This document shows, one piece after another, positions 33,314 to 42,435 of a DNA stretch of 64,000 nucleotides (within the stretch, counting starts at the first letter, position 1; every line of letters begins with the position of its first letter). Source of the stretch: an uncultured Elusimicrobia bacterium (lineage in GTDB: Bacteria; Elusimicrobiota; Elusimicrobia; Elusimicrobiales; UBA9959); contig CAIXBR010000015.1 of assembly GCA_903917735.1 (NCBI GenBank), positions 22,508 through 86,507 on the forward strand, read 5' to 3'. Both the position numbers and the translations under genes were made by a program. Under the pieces are notes generated by a model. The model did not search any database, was not told the DNA's origin, and saw only the letters and a program-made list of their open reading frames with translations.

Positions 33314-34462
33314 ATGGCTAAAATCGCACCCACAAACAAGAACATCCTGGTGGTGGCAGGCGACCCTTCCGGGGACCTGCATGCCGCCAGCCTGATAAAA
33401 GCCCTGCGCGCGAAGGACCCCGAGATCAACGTCACCTCCATAGGCGGCGTGCGCATGCAGGAAGTCTCCACCCATTTCATCTACAACCTCGTCTCCGTGG
33501 GCGCGGTGGGCTTCGCCGAGCCCTTTAAGAATTTCTTCCTCTGGCTCAAGCTGATAAAGCTGATACGCCGCTACATGGAAGAAAAACGTCCGGCCTGCGT
33601 TATCGCCGTTGATTTCTACGGTTTCAACCACCAGGTGCTGGGCCTGGCCGCGCACCGCAAGATCCCCGCGTTCTACTACATAAGCCCGCAGGTCTGGGCC
33701 TCGCGCTCCGGCCGCGCCGCAAAAATAGCCAAGCTCACCCGCGAAATTTTCGTTATCTTCCCGTTCGAAGAGGCGCTGTACAAAAAGGTCAAGGGCAACG
33801 CCACCTTCGTCGGCCACCCGCTGCTGGACCTTATGCCGGAGCCCGGCCTGAAGGAATCCCCCCCCGCCGGAGGCGAATGGAAGATAGGCATACTGCCAGG
33901 CTCGCGCAAGGCGGAAATTTCCAGGCATCTCCCCCTTTTTATAAGCGCCTTCTACCGCATAAAGGAGCAGCACCCGAAGGCCCGCGCCTATTTGTTCGCC
34001 GTGCCGGAATTCCCGGACGAGATGCTGGTGACTGCCCTGGAAAGCGTGGAGAAGTACTGGTCCAAGGACATCGAGATAGTGCGCGAGAAGGACTACAAGG
34101 TCCGCGCGCAGATGGATTTCGCCTTTACCTGCTCCGGCACCGCCACGCTCGAGAACGCGCTGCTGGGCGTCCCGATGGCCGTGGCCTATAAAATGCCCAG
34201 GTTCACCTACGAAATAGCCAAGCGGGTGATAAAAACGCCATACATCTCCCTCGTCAACATACTGCTGAAAAAACCCGCCGTAAAAGAGTTGATACAGGAA
34301 AAAGCCACCGTGGACAACCTGGCGCAGGAAGCTTTCTCTTTTATAAACAACCCCGCGCGCAGGCTGACCGCCCGCAAGGAGCTTATGGGGTTGCGCGACA
34401 TGCTGGGCTCGCACGGAGCGGCCGAGCGCGCCGCGCAGAAGATCCTCACCTACCTGAGCTGA
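33314..34462 (+). CDS. lpxB: Lipid-A-disaccharide synthase LpxB
   Basis: 382 residues. The start 'NILVVAGDPSGDLHAASLIK' contains the SGDxH motif. Other LpxB blocks are 'DFYGFNHQVLGLAAHRKIPA', 'FYYISPQVWASRSGRAAKIA', 'FVGHPLLD', 'GILPGSRKAEISRHLPL' and 'FAFTCSGTATLENALLGVPM'. It joins lipid X to UDP-diacylglucosamine to give the disaccharide backbone, at the inner face of the membrane (GT-B fold, family 19). Two bases separate it from the ABC transporter gene, so it belongs to the same transcript. Confidence 0.95.
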   Translation: MAKIAPTNKNILVVAGDPSGDLHAASLIKALRAKDPEINVTSIGGVRMQEVSTHFIYNLVSVGAVGFAEPFKNFFLWLKLIKLIRRYMEEKRPACVIAVDFYGFNHQVLGLAAHRKIPAFYYISPQVWASRSGRAAKIAKLTREIFVIFPFEEALYKKVKGNATFVGHPLLDLMPEPGLKESPPAGGEWKIGILPGSRKAEISRHLPLFISAFYRIKEQHPKARAYLFAVPEFPDEMLVTALESVEKYWSKDIEIVREKDYKVRAQMDFAFTCSGTATLENALLGVPMAVAYKMPRFTYEIAKRVIKTPYISLVNILLKKPAVKELIQEKATVDNLAQEAFSFINNPARRLTARKELMGLRDMLGSHGAAERAAQKILTYLS

Positions 34463-34464
34463 TT

Positions 34465-36228
34465 ATGACAGAACCCGTTACGCGAGCAGCCTACGACAAG
34501 GCCAGGTTCAGAGTGCTGATCAAGGCGCTGATAGTTTACCTGAAGCCTTACAAGAACCGCCTGCTCCAGGCGGCCGCTTCGATGGTAGTGCTGGCCGGGA
34601 TAAAGAACGCCGTGATCTATATTTCCGGCCCCGTCATACAGGGCGTGTTCATCAACAAGGACATGCACATGCTGCACCTGATAGTGCTGGGCCTGCCGGC
34701 GCTGCTGATACTGCGCATGCTGGTGGAATACAGCAACGGCTACCTGATGAGCTGGGTGGGCCAGAAGGCCGTGCAGGACATCCGGGCCGACCTGTTCACG
34801 CACATCCACCGCCTGTCGATAGAGTTCTACTGGCGCAAACGCTCCTCCGACGTGATGAGCCGCGTCATTAACGACCTGAACAACGTGCAGAGCACGGTTC
34901 AGTTCATCCCGCTCTACGGCGTCCGCGACGTGCTCACCGTCATCGCCTGCATCGGGCTGCTTTTCTACATCAACTGGAAGCTTGCGCTGATCTCGCTGGT
35001 AGTGCTGCCTCTTATCGCCACGATACTGGGTGTGCTGGGCAAAAAGATGCGCAAGGCCTCCGCCGAGAGCAACGTGATAGTGGGCGAGATCTCGCATAAA
35101 TTCCAGGAGAGCCTGCAGGGCATGACCGTGGTGAAGGCCTTCAACTACGAAGAGCAGGCCATCGCCAAATTCAAGATCTCCAACGACGCCTACTTCAACA
35201 AGATGATGCGCTACCTGCGCGCCACCGCGATGAGCGGCCCGGTCATGGAATTCACCAGCGGCCTGGTGCTCATCGGCATCGTCTACATGAGCGGCAACGC
35301 CATCTTCAACGGCACGATGACCACCGCCCAGTTCTTCTCCTTCCTGGCGGCCTATGTGACGGCCTACGTGCCGCTTAAGAACATCGCCAACATGAACTCA
35401 AAACTGCAGCAGGGCATGGCGGCCTGGGAGCGCATCTACCAGATACTCGAGGAGAAGCCCACCGTCATAATAAAGGCCAGCACGAAGAACATAGAGAAGT
35501 TGGACGGGAAGATAGAGTTCAAGGGCGTGAATTATAAGTATCCCTCGCGCGACACCCAGGTGCTCAAGGACCTGTCGTTCACCATCAACCCCGGCGAGGT
35601 GGCGGCTTTCGTCGGCCCTTCCGGCTCCGGCAAGACCACCATAGTCCACCTGCTGCTGCGCTTCTTCGACCCGGTCAGCGGCCGCATAGAGGCGGACGGG
35701 CACGACCTGCTGGACCTGGACACCACCGACCTGAGAGCGCACATGGGCCTGGTGACGCAGGACACCATACTGTTCGACGACACGGTCTACAAGAACATCA
35801 CCATCGGCCTCCCCGGCGCCTCGATGGACGAAGTAATAGACGCGGCCAAGGCAGCGGACGCGCACGCCTTCATAGCCGCCATGCCGCAGGGTTACGAAAC
35901 GGTGCTGGGCGAGCGCGGCGTGAAACTTTCCGGCGGCCAGCGCCAGCGTCTGGCGATAGCCCGGGCGATAATAAAACATCCCAAGATACTGCTGCTGGAC
36001 GAGGCCACCTCGAACCTGGATACCGCCAGCGAGCAGGCCGTGCAGGGCGCCATAGAGCGCATATTGGGCGGCCGCACCGTGGTGATGGTGGCACACCGCC
36101 TCTCCACCGTCAAGAACGCCGACAGGATCTTCGTGCTCAAGAAGGGCGAGCTGGCCGAAACCGGTACGCACGCCGAGCTGCTGAAGCTGGGCGGAGTGTA
36201 CAAGGGACTGTACGAGGCTCAGACTTAA
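34465..36228 (+). CDS. msbA: MsbA-type lipid flippase (ABC exporter)
   Basis: 587 residues: six membrane spans in the first ~320 residues with the half-transporter start 'RLLQAAASMVVLAGIKNAVI', then an ATPase domain with Walker A 'GPSGSGKTT', Q-loop 'GLVTQDTILFDDT', signature 'LSGGQRQR', Walker B 'ILLLDEATS' and switch His in 'VAHRLST'. Its position directly after lpxB (two-base gap) supports lipid A-core transport from inner to outer leaflet. Homologous half-exporters can move drugs or other lipids, but context favours MsbA. Confidence 0.9.
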   Translation: MTEPVTRAAYDKARFRVLIKALIVYLKPYKNRLLQAAASMVVLAGIKNAVIYISGPVIQGVFINKDMHMLHLIVLGLPALLILRMLVEYSNGYLMSWVGQKAVQDIRADLFTHIHRLSIEFYWRKRSSDVMSRVINDLNNVQSTVQFIPLYGVRDVLTVIACIGLLFYINWKLALISLVVLPLIATILGVLGKKMRKASAESNVIVGEISHKFQESLQGMTVVKAFNYEEQAIAKFKISNDAYFNKMMRYLRATAMSGPVMEFTSGLVLIGIVYMSGNAIFNGTMTTAQFFSFLAAYVTAYVPLKNIANMNSKLQQGMAAWERIYQILEEKPTVIIKASTKNIEKLDGKIEFKGVNYKYPSRDTQVLKDLSFTINPGEVAAFVGPSGSGKTTIVHLLLRFFDPVSGRIEADGHDLLDLDTTDLRAHMGLVTQDTILFDDTVYKNITIGLPGASMDEVIDAAKAADAHAFIAAMPQGYETVLGERGVKLSGGQRQRLAIARAIIKHPKILLLDEATSNLDTASEQAVQGAIERILGGRTVVMVAHRLSTVKNADRIFVLKKGELAETGTHAELLKLGGVYKGLYEAQT

Positions 36229-36250
36229 CAGCGCAGCAGTTTTAAATTTT

Positions 36251-36973
36251 ATGTTCATAGCTTTCAGCCTTACTACCCTACTGATACCCCTGGCCGGCTC
36301 GCTGCTGATCATAAGGTACGGCGGGCTTAACAGGAAATTCCTGGCCTGGTCGCTGGCTTTCTCCTCCGGAGTGCTGGTTTCCGTAGCTTTCCTGGACATT
36401 ATGCCGGCCGCAACGGGCATTGACCCCGACCGGGCCTACCTGGGCTGCCTGGCCGCGCTGCTGGCCCTTTTCCTGGTGGAGAGTTTTACCGTGGTACATT
36501 CCTGCAATGAGGTGATGGAGGACTGCCACGTTCATTCTCTCGGCACGGTGGCTTTTATAGCTCTTTCGCTGCACGCTCTCACCGACGGCGTCAATATAGC
36601 CGTGGGGGTTAAAACGGGCGGGGTGGTGGGCCTCAACATCGCTCTCGGCGTCATCCTCCACAAATTTTCAGACGGCGTAGCCCTGGCCGCGCTGCTGCTG
36701 AAAAGCGGGCGCGGCGCGCGCAAAGCTTGCTGGATGTGCGCATTCTTCGCCCTTATGACCCCGGCCGGGGCGTTCATTACCTCACCATTCCTCTCGGGCA
36801 TCTCCCCTCTTTCCCTGGCCCTGCTGCTGGGCCTCTCCGGAGGTTCGTTTATTTATATAGCCATGGCGGACATACTGCCGGAACTGCATAAAAATCACGA
36901 CAGGCTTACCCGCCTTATTTATCCCTTGGGCTACGCGACCGTATACCTGATCAAAAAACTCGGAGCTGAATAG
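36251..36973 (+). CDS. ZIP-family metal transporter
   Basis: 240 residues with about seven membrane segments. The two ZIP signature helices carry His/Asp pairs: 'LSLHALTDGVNIAVGV' and 'VILHKFSDGVALAALLL'. A loop with 'VVHSCNEVMEDCHVHS' between spans could hold metal-binding His/Cys. The family moves zinc, iron or manganese into the cytoplasm. It begins 22 bases after msbA and ends two bases before the Rel gene, so it links the envelope block with a stress gene in one long transcript. Confidence 0.88.
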   Translation: MFIAFSLTTLLIPLAGSLLIIRYGGLNRKFLAWSLAFSSGVLVSVAFLDIMPAATGIDPDRAYLGCLAALLALFLVESFTVVHSCNEVMEDCHVHSLGTVAFIALSLHALTDGVNIAVGVKTGGVVGLNIALGVILHKFSDGVALAALLLKSGRGARKACWMCAFFALMTPAGAFITSPFLSGISPLSLALLLGLSGGSFIYIAMADILPELHKNHDRLTRLIYPLGYATVYLIKKLGAE

Positions 36974-36975
36974 CC

Positions 36976-38418
36976 ATGGAACTAGACGACCTGCTTAAAA
37001 AATTCCGCGAATACTCCACCCAGGACACCACCGTGCTGGAATACGCCTGGAACTACTCCAGCGAGGCGCACCAGGAGCAGAAGCGGGCTTCCGGAGAGAA
37101 ATACTTCGTGCACTGTGCGGCCGTGGCCGAGATCCTGGTGGACTACAAGATGGACCAGGAGACCGTGGCGGCCGGCCTGCTGCACGACGTGCTGGAAGAC
37201 ACGAACATCTCCCATGAAACCTTCCGCAAGGAGTTCGGAGAGGAGATCTACGCGCTGGTGGCCGGCGTGACCAAAATAGAGACGCTAAAGTTCTCCTCGC
37301 GCGACGAGGCCCAGGCCGAGAACTGGCGCAAGATGATACTGGCCACGGCCAAGGACATCCGCGTGATAGTGATAAAGCTGGCCGACCGCCTGCACAACAT
37401 GCGCACGCTGAACTTCCTCACCCGGGAGAAGCAGCTGGAGATAAGCCACGAGACCATTTCGCTTTACGCGCCGCTGGCCCAGCGCCTGGGGATCTTTCAT
37501 TTAAAATCGGAGCTCGAGGACCTGTCCTTCAAGTACCTTCACCCCGACGAGTACCAGAGCCTGCTGGCCAAGGTGCAGCTGCGCTACGCCATGCGCGAAA
37601 AACTGCTGGAAGACTTTAAGACCAACATGGAGAAGCACCTGAGCGGGGCGCAGGTGCCGCACCGTGTGCTCTCCCGCGCCAAGAACCTCTACTCCATATA
37701 CCGCAAGATGCTGCGCCAGGAAAAGCCGTTCGAAGAGATACAGGACGCGCTGGGCATCCGCATCATTACGGACACGGTCATAAACTGCTACGCACTGCTG
37801 GGCACGGTGCACTCCGTCTTTAAGCCGGTGGCCGGGTCCTTCACCGACTATATCGCCGTGCCCAAAATGAACCTATACCAGAGCCTGCACACCAGCGTGA
37901 TGGCGGACTCCGGGGAGATAATCGAGATACAGATACGCACGGAAGAGATGCACCGCACCTCGGAATACGGCATAGCCGCGCACTGGCGCTACAAGCTTGG
38001 GGAGAAGGGCGCCGACCGCCACCTGGACGAGAAGCTGAACTGGCTGCGGCAGTGGATGGAGTGGCTGCAGGACCTTTCGAGCCCGCGCGAGTTCATAGAA
38101 AGCTTCAAGACCGACCTGGAGCTGGACCAGATCTTCATCTTCACTCCGAAGGGAGACGTGAAGCCGCTGCCGGTGGACGCCACCCCGATAGACTTCGCCT
38201 ATTCCATCCACACGGATATAGGCAACGCCTGCATAGGCGCCAAGGTAAATAACAAGATGGTCCGCCTGGACCACCCGCTGAAGAGCGGCGACATCTGCGA
38301 GATCGTCACGCGCAGGAACTCGGCGCCCAAGAAGGATTGGCTCGGCACGGTAAAGACCGCGGGGGCCCGCAGCCATATACGCAAGTACCTGCGCGAGCAC
38401 GGGCAGGCTGAGGACTAG
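36976..38418 (+). CDS. Short RelA/SpoT (Rel) (p)ppGpp enzyme lacking the C-terminal regulatory part
   Basis: 480 residues. The HD hydrolase domain is near residues 40-150 ('YFVHCAAVAEILVDYKMD', 'GLLHDVLEDT', 'KLADRLHNMRTLNF'). The synthetase domain has 'YSIYRKML', 'DALGIRIITDTVINCYALLG' and 'FTDYIAVPKMNLYQSLHTSV' (most relatives have Asn-Gly where this has Asn-Leu). 'IQIRTEEMHRTSEYGIAAHW' and a TGS domain ('IFIFTPKGDVKPLPVDATPI') follow. The protein stops soon after TGS, without the helical, zinc-finger and ACT domains of full Rel proteins (about 700 residues). It probably makes and degrades ppGpp, with altered ribosome control. Confidence 0.9.
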   Translation: MELDDLLKKFREYSTQDTTVLEYAWNYSSEAHQEQKRASGEKYFVHCAAVAEILVDYKMDQETVAAGLLHDVLEDTNISHETFRKEFGEEIYALVAGVTKIETLKFSSRDEAQAENWRKMILATAKDIRVIVIKLADRLHNMRTLNFLTREKQLEISHETISLYAPLAQRLGIFHLKSELEDLSFKYLHPDEYQSLLAKVQLRYAMREKLLEDFKTNMEKHLSGAQVPHRVLSRAKNLYSIYRKMLRQEKPFEEIQDALGIRIITDTVINCYALLGTVHSVFKPVAGSFTDYIAVPKMNLYQSLHTSVMADSGEIIEIQIRTEEMHRTSEYGIAAHWRYKLGEKGADRHLDEKLNWLRQWMEWLQDLSSPREFIESFKTDLELDQIFIFTPKGDVKPLPVDATPIDFAYSIHTDIGNACIGAKVNNKMVRLDHPLKSGDICEIVTRRNSAPKKDWLGTVKTAGARSHIRKYLREHGQAED

Positions 38419-38434
38419 CGCGCGGCGGCCTCCC

Positions 38435-38809
38435 ATGAATTTCACCGAATTCTCCGAGATCACCCCGGCCAAAACAGAGGCGCTGAAAGTGCGCATCGCC
38501 AGGCTGGGGATAGACCTGCGCCTTATCGAAGAGCAGTTCATCCGCGGCTCCGGCCACGGCGGGCAGAAAATAAACAAGACGTCCAACGCGGTCCTGCTGA
38601 AGTATCCGGCGCTGGGACTTATTGTGCGCTGCCAGCGCGAACGCAAGCGTTCGCTCAACCGCTTCATAGCCCTGCGCGAGCTGGTGGACGAGATAGAATT
38701 GAGGATCTCCCCCGAAACTTCGCAGCGCCTCAGGGAAATAGGGAAGATCCGCAAAAGAAAGGCCCGCGCTAAGGCCCGCTACCGCGCCCGGCCTGGAAAA
38801 ACCACTTAA
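38435..38809 (+). CDS. Release-factor-domain protein with GGQ motif (ArfB/C12orf65-like)
   Basis: 124 residues. 'FIRGSGHGGQKINKTSNAVL' holds the GGQ that triggers peptidyl-tRNA hydrolysis, and 'VRCQRERKRSLNRFIALREL' is the adjoining family block. A basic tail ('RKRKARAKARYRARPGK') resembles the ribosome mRNA-channel tail of ArfB. It has no codon-recognition domain. It likely rescues stalled ribosomes or released peptidyl-tRNA. It follows the Rel gene by 16 bases, so two responses to translation stress are neighbours. Confidence 0.85.
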   Translation: MNFTEFSEITPAKTEALKVRIARLGIDLRLIEEQFIRGSGHGGQKINKTSNAVLLKYPALGLIVRCQRERKRSLNRFIALRELVDEIELRISPETSQRLREIGKIRKRKARAKARYRARPGKTT

Positions 38810-38814
38810 GCTTG

Positions 38815-38844
38815 TTGACAGAAATCAACAACAAGTGCTAAAGT
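38815..38844 (+). promoter_or_regulatory. Sigma-70-like promoter of the secreted hydrolase gene
   Basis: TTGACA (38815-38820), an 18-base gap and TAAAGT (38839-38844) preceded by TGC make the most complete promoter in the window. Transcription would begin near 38851, only about eight bases before the ATG at 38859, with no Shine-Dalgarno. An inverted repeat TTGTTGA / TCAACAA overlaps the -35 region (38812-38831) and could be an operator. Confidence 0.65.
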
Positions 38845-38858
38845 AGAGATATCAGATT

Positions 38859-39971
38859 ATGAAAATGATAAAAACCGCTTTAGTCGCTGTTTTTGCAGTT
38901 TTCACCCTCAGCGCCGCGGCCCCCGCCGCCGAACTGACCAGCCTCAATAAAGATTCCGTCAGCCAGCTTACGGCCGACCTAAAACTCCCCGTCCCCAGCC
39001 TGGAAGAGGTGCTGACCACCAGAGCAGGGTTGGACCCCGTGGTAATAACTGTTCCGGGCCTGAAATTCGGAGAGATAGGCTGGGGCCCTTTCGAGCTTAA
39101 GAATTTTTTCCATATCTTCCACAAGTTCTTCCCCAATAACAAGGTGGACGAGGCCGATGTAGTCAACAGCATCGTATCTTTCAATAAAGATTACTTTTTC
39201 CTGGACAAAGGTGAGACTACAGCCGACCTGGCCGATGCCGCCCCCCAGCGCGCCATGCCCGATAATTACCTTGAGGTGAAGCTCAAGGAAATACCCGGCT
39301 ACGAGAACCACGATGTTAAAATAGCCCCTTTTGACTGGTCCCGCGACCCTGGCGACACCGAGAAGACCGTGCCGGAGCTGGAAAGGCTAATAGCGCAGAC
39401 CTATGACGCCTATAAGGGCAGTGGCCGCCCGATATTCATACTCGCCCACAGTTGGGGGTCGGTGCTCACTCACCAGGCACTGCACAACCTGGAGAACTAC
39501 AGGCCTGACCTGAGGATAGACAAACTTATCACCGCCGGTTCCCCCCTTATTCCGGCCAACTTCGTGGTAAAGCTTTTCATGAAGGTTGAAATAGACAACG
39601 CCCACCTGCTGAAAGCAGTGACCAAGCCGGCCAGCGTAAAAGCCTGGCACAATATCTGGTCCAGCCGCGACGCCTACTCCAACTTCATACCGGCTGCGGA
39701 TACCAACTACCAGACCGACGCGGGCGTAGAGAAAGTGGAGCCGACCCTGATAGACCTTATCCTGCACAACAAACTGCTGACGAAGGACGCCCGCAAGGAC
39801 CTGTTCAAGATCCGCGACATCAAAGCCTGGCACGCCTCCTACTTCTTCGACTTCAAGGCGGAACTGGTTTCCATTCATAAAGAGATTTACGTCCCCATCT
39901 TCAGGCCTATAATGGCGCCGCAGGTGATGGACTGCGCCAAGGCCACGGCCTTGCCCGTCCGCCCGATCTGA
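38859..39971 (+). CDS. Secreted alpha/beta-hydrolase (lipase/esterase-like)
   Basis: 370 residues with a signal peptide ('KTALVAVFAVFTLSAAAPAA'). The nucleophile elbow is 'FILAHSWGSVLTHQAL' (GxSxG-like, with Ala for the first Gly), and 'VVITVPGLKF' and 'ITAGSPL' fit an alpha/beta-hydrolase core. The final 'KAWHASYFFDF' could supply the catalytic His. The substrate is unknown; lipid esters are usual for such secreted enzymes. It stands alone between a strong promoter and a clear terminator. Confidence 0.7.
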   Translation: MKMIKTALVAVFAVFTLSAAAPAAELTSLNKDSVSQLTADLKLPVPSLEEVLTTRAGLDPVVITVPGLKFGEIGWGPFELKNFFHIFHKFFPNNKVDEADVVNSIVSFNKDYFFLDKGETTADLADAAPQRAMPDNYLEVKLKEIPGYENHDVKIAPFDWSRDPGDTEKTVPELERLIAQTYDAYKGSGRPIFILAHSWGSVLTHQALHNLENYRPDLRIDKLITAGSPLIPANFVVKLFMKVEIDNAHLLKAVTKPASVKAWHNIWSSRDAYSNFIPAADTNYQTDAGVEKVEPTLIDLILHNKLLTKDARKDLFKIRDIKAWHASYFFDFKAELVSIHKEIYVPIFRPIMAPQVMDCAKATALPVRPI

Positions 39972-39989
39972 TCCGGCCCCGCGGCCGCC

Positions 39990-40020
39990 AAAAGCCCGCT
40001 TAACGGCGGGCTTTTATTTT
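39990..40020 (+). terminator. Rho-independent terminator after the secreted hydrolase gene
   Basis: AAAAGCCCGC pairs with GCGGGCTTTT around a six-base loop, followed by ATTTTC. It lies 19 bases after the stop codon. It isolates the hydrolase gene from rlmN, which has its own promoter box just downstream. Confidence 0.85.
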
Positions 40021-40033
40021 CTCCCCGGATATT

Positions 40034-40048
40034 TGCGATAATCTATAT
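40034..40048 (+). promoter_or_regulatory. Extended -10 promoter, probably leaderless, for rlmN
   Basis: TGC + GATAAT (box at 40037-40042) is followed by six bases and then the ATG at 40049. There is no Shine-Dalgarno and no clear -35. This is the same arrangement as at 3150, 11841, 46979 and 48919. Confidence 0.5.
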
Positions 40049-41071
40049 ATGGACTTTAAAAAACTTTCAGTTTTCCTGGAAAATAACGGCTTGCCCGCCT
40101 TCCGCCTTAAACAGGTGCGGGACGCCGTCTACAAGAACTTCGCCGCCTCCTGGGACGACATCCCCGTCCTTCCGGTCCCGCTCAGGGAAAAACTGAAGAG
40201 CGAATTCCGCATACACGCCGTGGAACCGCTCGAGACGCTGGTCTCAAAGAAAGGCGACGCCATAAAGTTCTGCTTCGAGCTTAAGGACGGTCTGAAGATA
40301 GAGACCGTGCTGCTGAAACTTCTCCCGGAGAAGTGGAGCCTCTGCGTTTCAACCCAGGCCGGCTGCCCTGTGCGCTGCCCTTTCTGCGCCACCGGCCGCA
40401 AGGGCCTGAAGCGCAACCTTTCCCCGGACGAGATAGCGGACCAGTTCCTGGCCGCGGCGCATTACCTCAAGACCACGCGGAAGCACCACATCGGCAGCGT
40501 CATTTTTATGGGCATGGGCGAGCCCTTCCTGAACTATGATTCCGTGGCCGAGGCCTTGCGGGCCATGGCGGACCCGGACCTGATAGGTCTAGGCCAGAGA
40601 CACCTCTCGGTCTCCACGGCGGGCCATGTGCCTGGCATACGCCGCTTCGCCAAGGAATTCCCGCAGTGCAACCTGGCCATCTCCCTGCACGCCGTAGAGG
40701 ACGAACTAAGGAACGACCTGGTGCCGCTAAACCGCAATTATCCCCTGAGCCAGCTCGCCAAGGCGCTCAAGGACTATATTTTGATCACAAAACGGCGCGT
40801 GTTCGTGGAATACTTGCTGCTGGAAGGCGTGAACAACAGCCGCAGCCAGACCGGCAGACTGAACGCCTGGCTGCGCACCGTGGCGGCGCCTAAATATTTC
40901 GTAGTGAACCTCATCCCCTATAATCGTACCGGCGGCCCCTACAAGGCCCCGACCAGGGAAAGGGTGAAGATCTTCGCGGAACTGCTGGAGAAGGCCGGTT
41001 TGGAAGTGACCACACGCAAGAGCCTGGGTGAAGATATCGCCGGCGCCTGCGGCCAGCTGGCCGGGAAATAA
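40049..41071 (+). CDS. rlmN: 23S rRNA (adenine2503-C2)-methyltransferase RlmN
   Basis: 340 residues. The N-terminal helical domain has 'LPAFRLKQVRDAVYKNFAAS'. The radical SAM motif CX3CX2C is 'CPVRCPFCATG', followed by 'LSPDEIADQFL'. 'FMGMGEPFLNYDSV', 'HLSVSTAGHVPGIRRFA' and 'LAISLHAVEDELRNDLVPLN' are RlmN blocks. The second catalytic Cys lies near the end in 'DIAGACGQLAG', as needed for the methyl-Cys mechanism. It methylates A2503 of 23S rRNA and A37 of some tRNAs. Confidence 0.95.
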   Translation: MDFKKLSVFLENNGLPAFRLKQVRDAVYKNFAASWDDIPVLPVPLREKLKSEFRIHAVEPLETLVSKKGDAIKFCFELKDGLKIETVLLKLLPEKWSLCVSTQAGCPVRCPFCATGRKGLKRNLSPDEIADQFLAAAHYLKTTRKHHIGSVIFMGMGEPFLNYDSVAEALRAMADPDLIGLGQRHLSVSTAGHVPGIRRFAKEFPQCNLAISLHAVEDELRNDLVPLNRNYPLSQLAKALKDYILITKRRVFVEYLLLEGVNNSRSQTGRLNAWLRTVAAPKYFVVNLIPYNRTGGPYKAPTRERVKIFAELLEKAGLEVTTRKSLGEDIAGACGQLAGK

Positions 41072-41121
41072 TTCCCGCGGCACGCCGCGGACTTTCTTTC
41101 GCCGTGTTTTTTCGTAAATAA

Positions 41122-42408
41122 ATGGATCCTAAAACACCTCACGCGGGCCATGGCAGCGCCGACATCATCGTGATCGGCGGCGGCCCCGCCGGGATCATGG
41201 CCGCCGGCCGTGCCGGCGAACTGGGCGCGAAGACCTCGCTAGTTGAAAGGAACTCGCGCCTGGGGACCAAGCTGCTGATCACCGGCGGGGGCAGGTGCAA
41301 TGTCACCAACAGCGCCTCCATGAAAGGGTTTATCCAGGCTTTCGGCAAGAACGGGAAATTCCTGTACAGGGCGCTAAGCGTATTCTCCAGCCAGAACTTA
41401 ACCGGCTTTTTGAATTCACACGGAGTCCCCACCCGTACCGACCCCGACGGGAAGATCTTTCCCGCGGACGACAAGGCGCAAAGCGTCCTCTCCGCCCTGA
41501 GCTCCTACTTAAGGCACGGCAAGGTGAACGTGGCCTGCGGCCTGCAGGCCTCGGGCCTTGTGCTGAATAACGGGGTAATGGAAGGCGTTAAACTTTCTGA
41601 CGGACGCGTGCTCCGCGCAAAAAAGGTTATAATCGCCACCGGCGGCATGTCCTATCCCGCAACCGGCTCCACCGGCGACGGCTACACCCTGGCGAAACAG
41701 TGCGGGCATACCATCGTCCCGCTCAGCCCCGGGCTTACCGCCCTCGAATCCAGGGAGCCGTTCATAAAAGACCTACAGGGCCTGACCCTCCCTGACATAA
41801 CTATCTCCATTTTGGTGAACGGCAATAAGACGGCGTCCGGCAAGGGCGACCTGCTCTTCACGCATTTCGGCGTCTCGGGCCCGAAGCTGCTGGTGATGAG
41901 CGCCGTAGCCGTGGACGCGCTGCTAAAGCCGGAAAACAAGGTGGAACTTTCTTTAGATCTGAAGCCGGGGATGACTCCCGATGAATTGACCGCGGATATA
42001 CAGAAATATTTCGCCGCCAACGGCGCCAAGATCTTCTCGGGCTATCTTAAAGCCTCTTTGCCGGGTTCGCTCGCGCCCGTGGTAGAGCGCCGCTGCGGCA
42101 TTGACCATGAAAGGCAGTGCGCGTCCATCACAGGCGCTGAACGCAGGAATATAGCCGGGCTGTTCAGCGATTTCAGAATACACCTGACCCGCCCGCGCCC
42201 CATACAGGAAGCTACAGTCACCCGCGGCGGCGTGAACCTGGCCGAAGTAGACCCGCTCACCATGGAGTCGCGCATTATAAAAGGACTTTATTTCTGCGGC
42301 GAACTGCTGGACCTGGACGGCATCACCGGCGGCTATAATCTGCAGGAAGCTTTTTCCACCGGCTACCTGGCCGGTCAGTCCGCGGCCGCGGCGCGCCCGG
42401 GCACATAG
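41122..42408 (+). CDS. BaiN/HI0933-type flavoprotein
   Basis: 428 residues. The FAD-binding start is 'IIVIGGGPAGIMAAGRAGEL', then 'LLITGGGRCNVTNSA', 'VIIATGGMSYPATGSTGDGY' and the tail 'LYFCGELLDLDGITGGYNLQ', the signature blocks of the HI0933 family of NAD(P)/FAD oxidoreductases. Functions in the family are mostly unproven; BaiN acts on bile acids. It follows rlmN by 50 bases and precedes a terminator, so it likely shares the rlmN transcript. Confidence 0.88.
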   Translation: MDPKTPHAGHGSADIIVIGGGPAGIMAAGRAGELGAKTSLVERNSRLGTKLLITGGGRCNVTNSASMKGFIQAFGKNGKFLYRALSVFSSQNLTGFLNSHGVPTRTDPDGKIFPADDKAQSVLSALSSYLRHGKVNVACGLQASGLVLNNGVMEGVKLSDGRVLRAKKVIIATGGMSYPATGSTGDGYTLAKQCGHTIVPLSPGLTALESREPFIKDLQGLTLPDITISILVNGNKTASGKGDLLFTHFGVSGPKLLVMSAVAVDALLKPENKVELSLDLKPGMTPDELTADIQKYFAANGAKIFSGYLKASLPGSLAPVVERRCGIDHERQCASITGAERRNIAGLFSDFRIHLTRPRPIQEATVTRGGVNLAEVDPLTMESRIIKGLYFCGELLDLDGITGGYNLQEAFSTGYLAGQSAAAARPGT

Positions 42409-42435
42409 GGCGGCAGCACCTGTCTCCGCGCAAAA

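Noticed and set aside
32285..34414. Very long open frame (709 codons) on the minus strand across the Gfo/Idh and lpxB genes
   Set aside because: It is a shadow frame of two well-supported plus-strand genes in GC-rich DNA; its composition (Gly, Val, His, Gln rich) has no recognisable domain.
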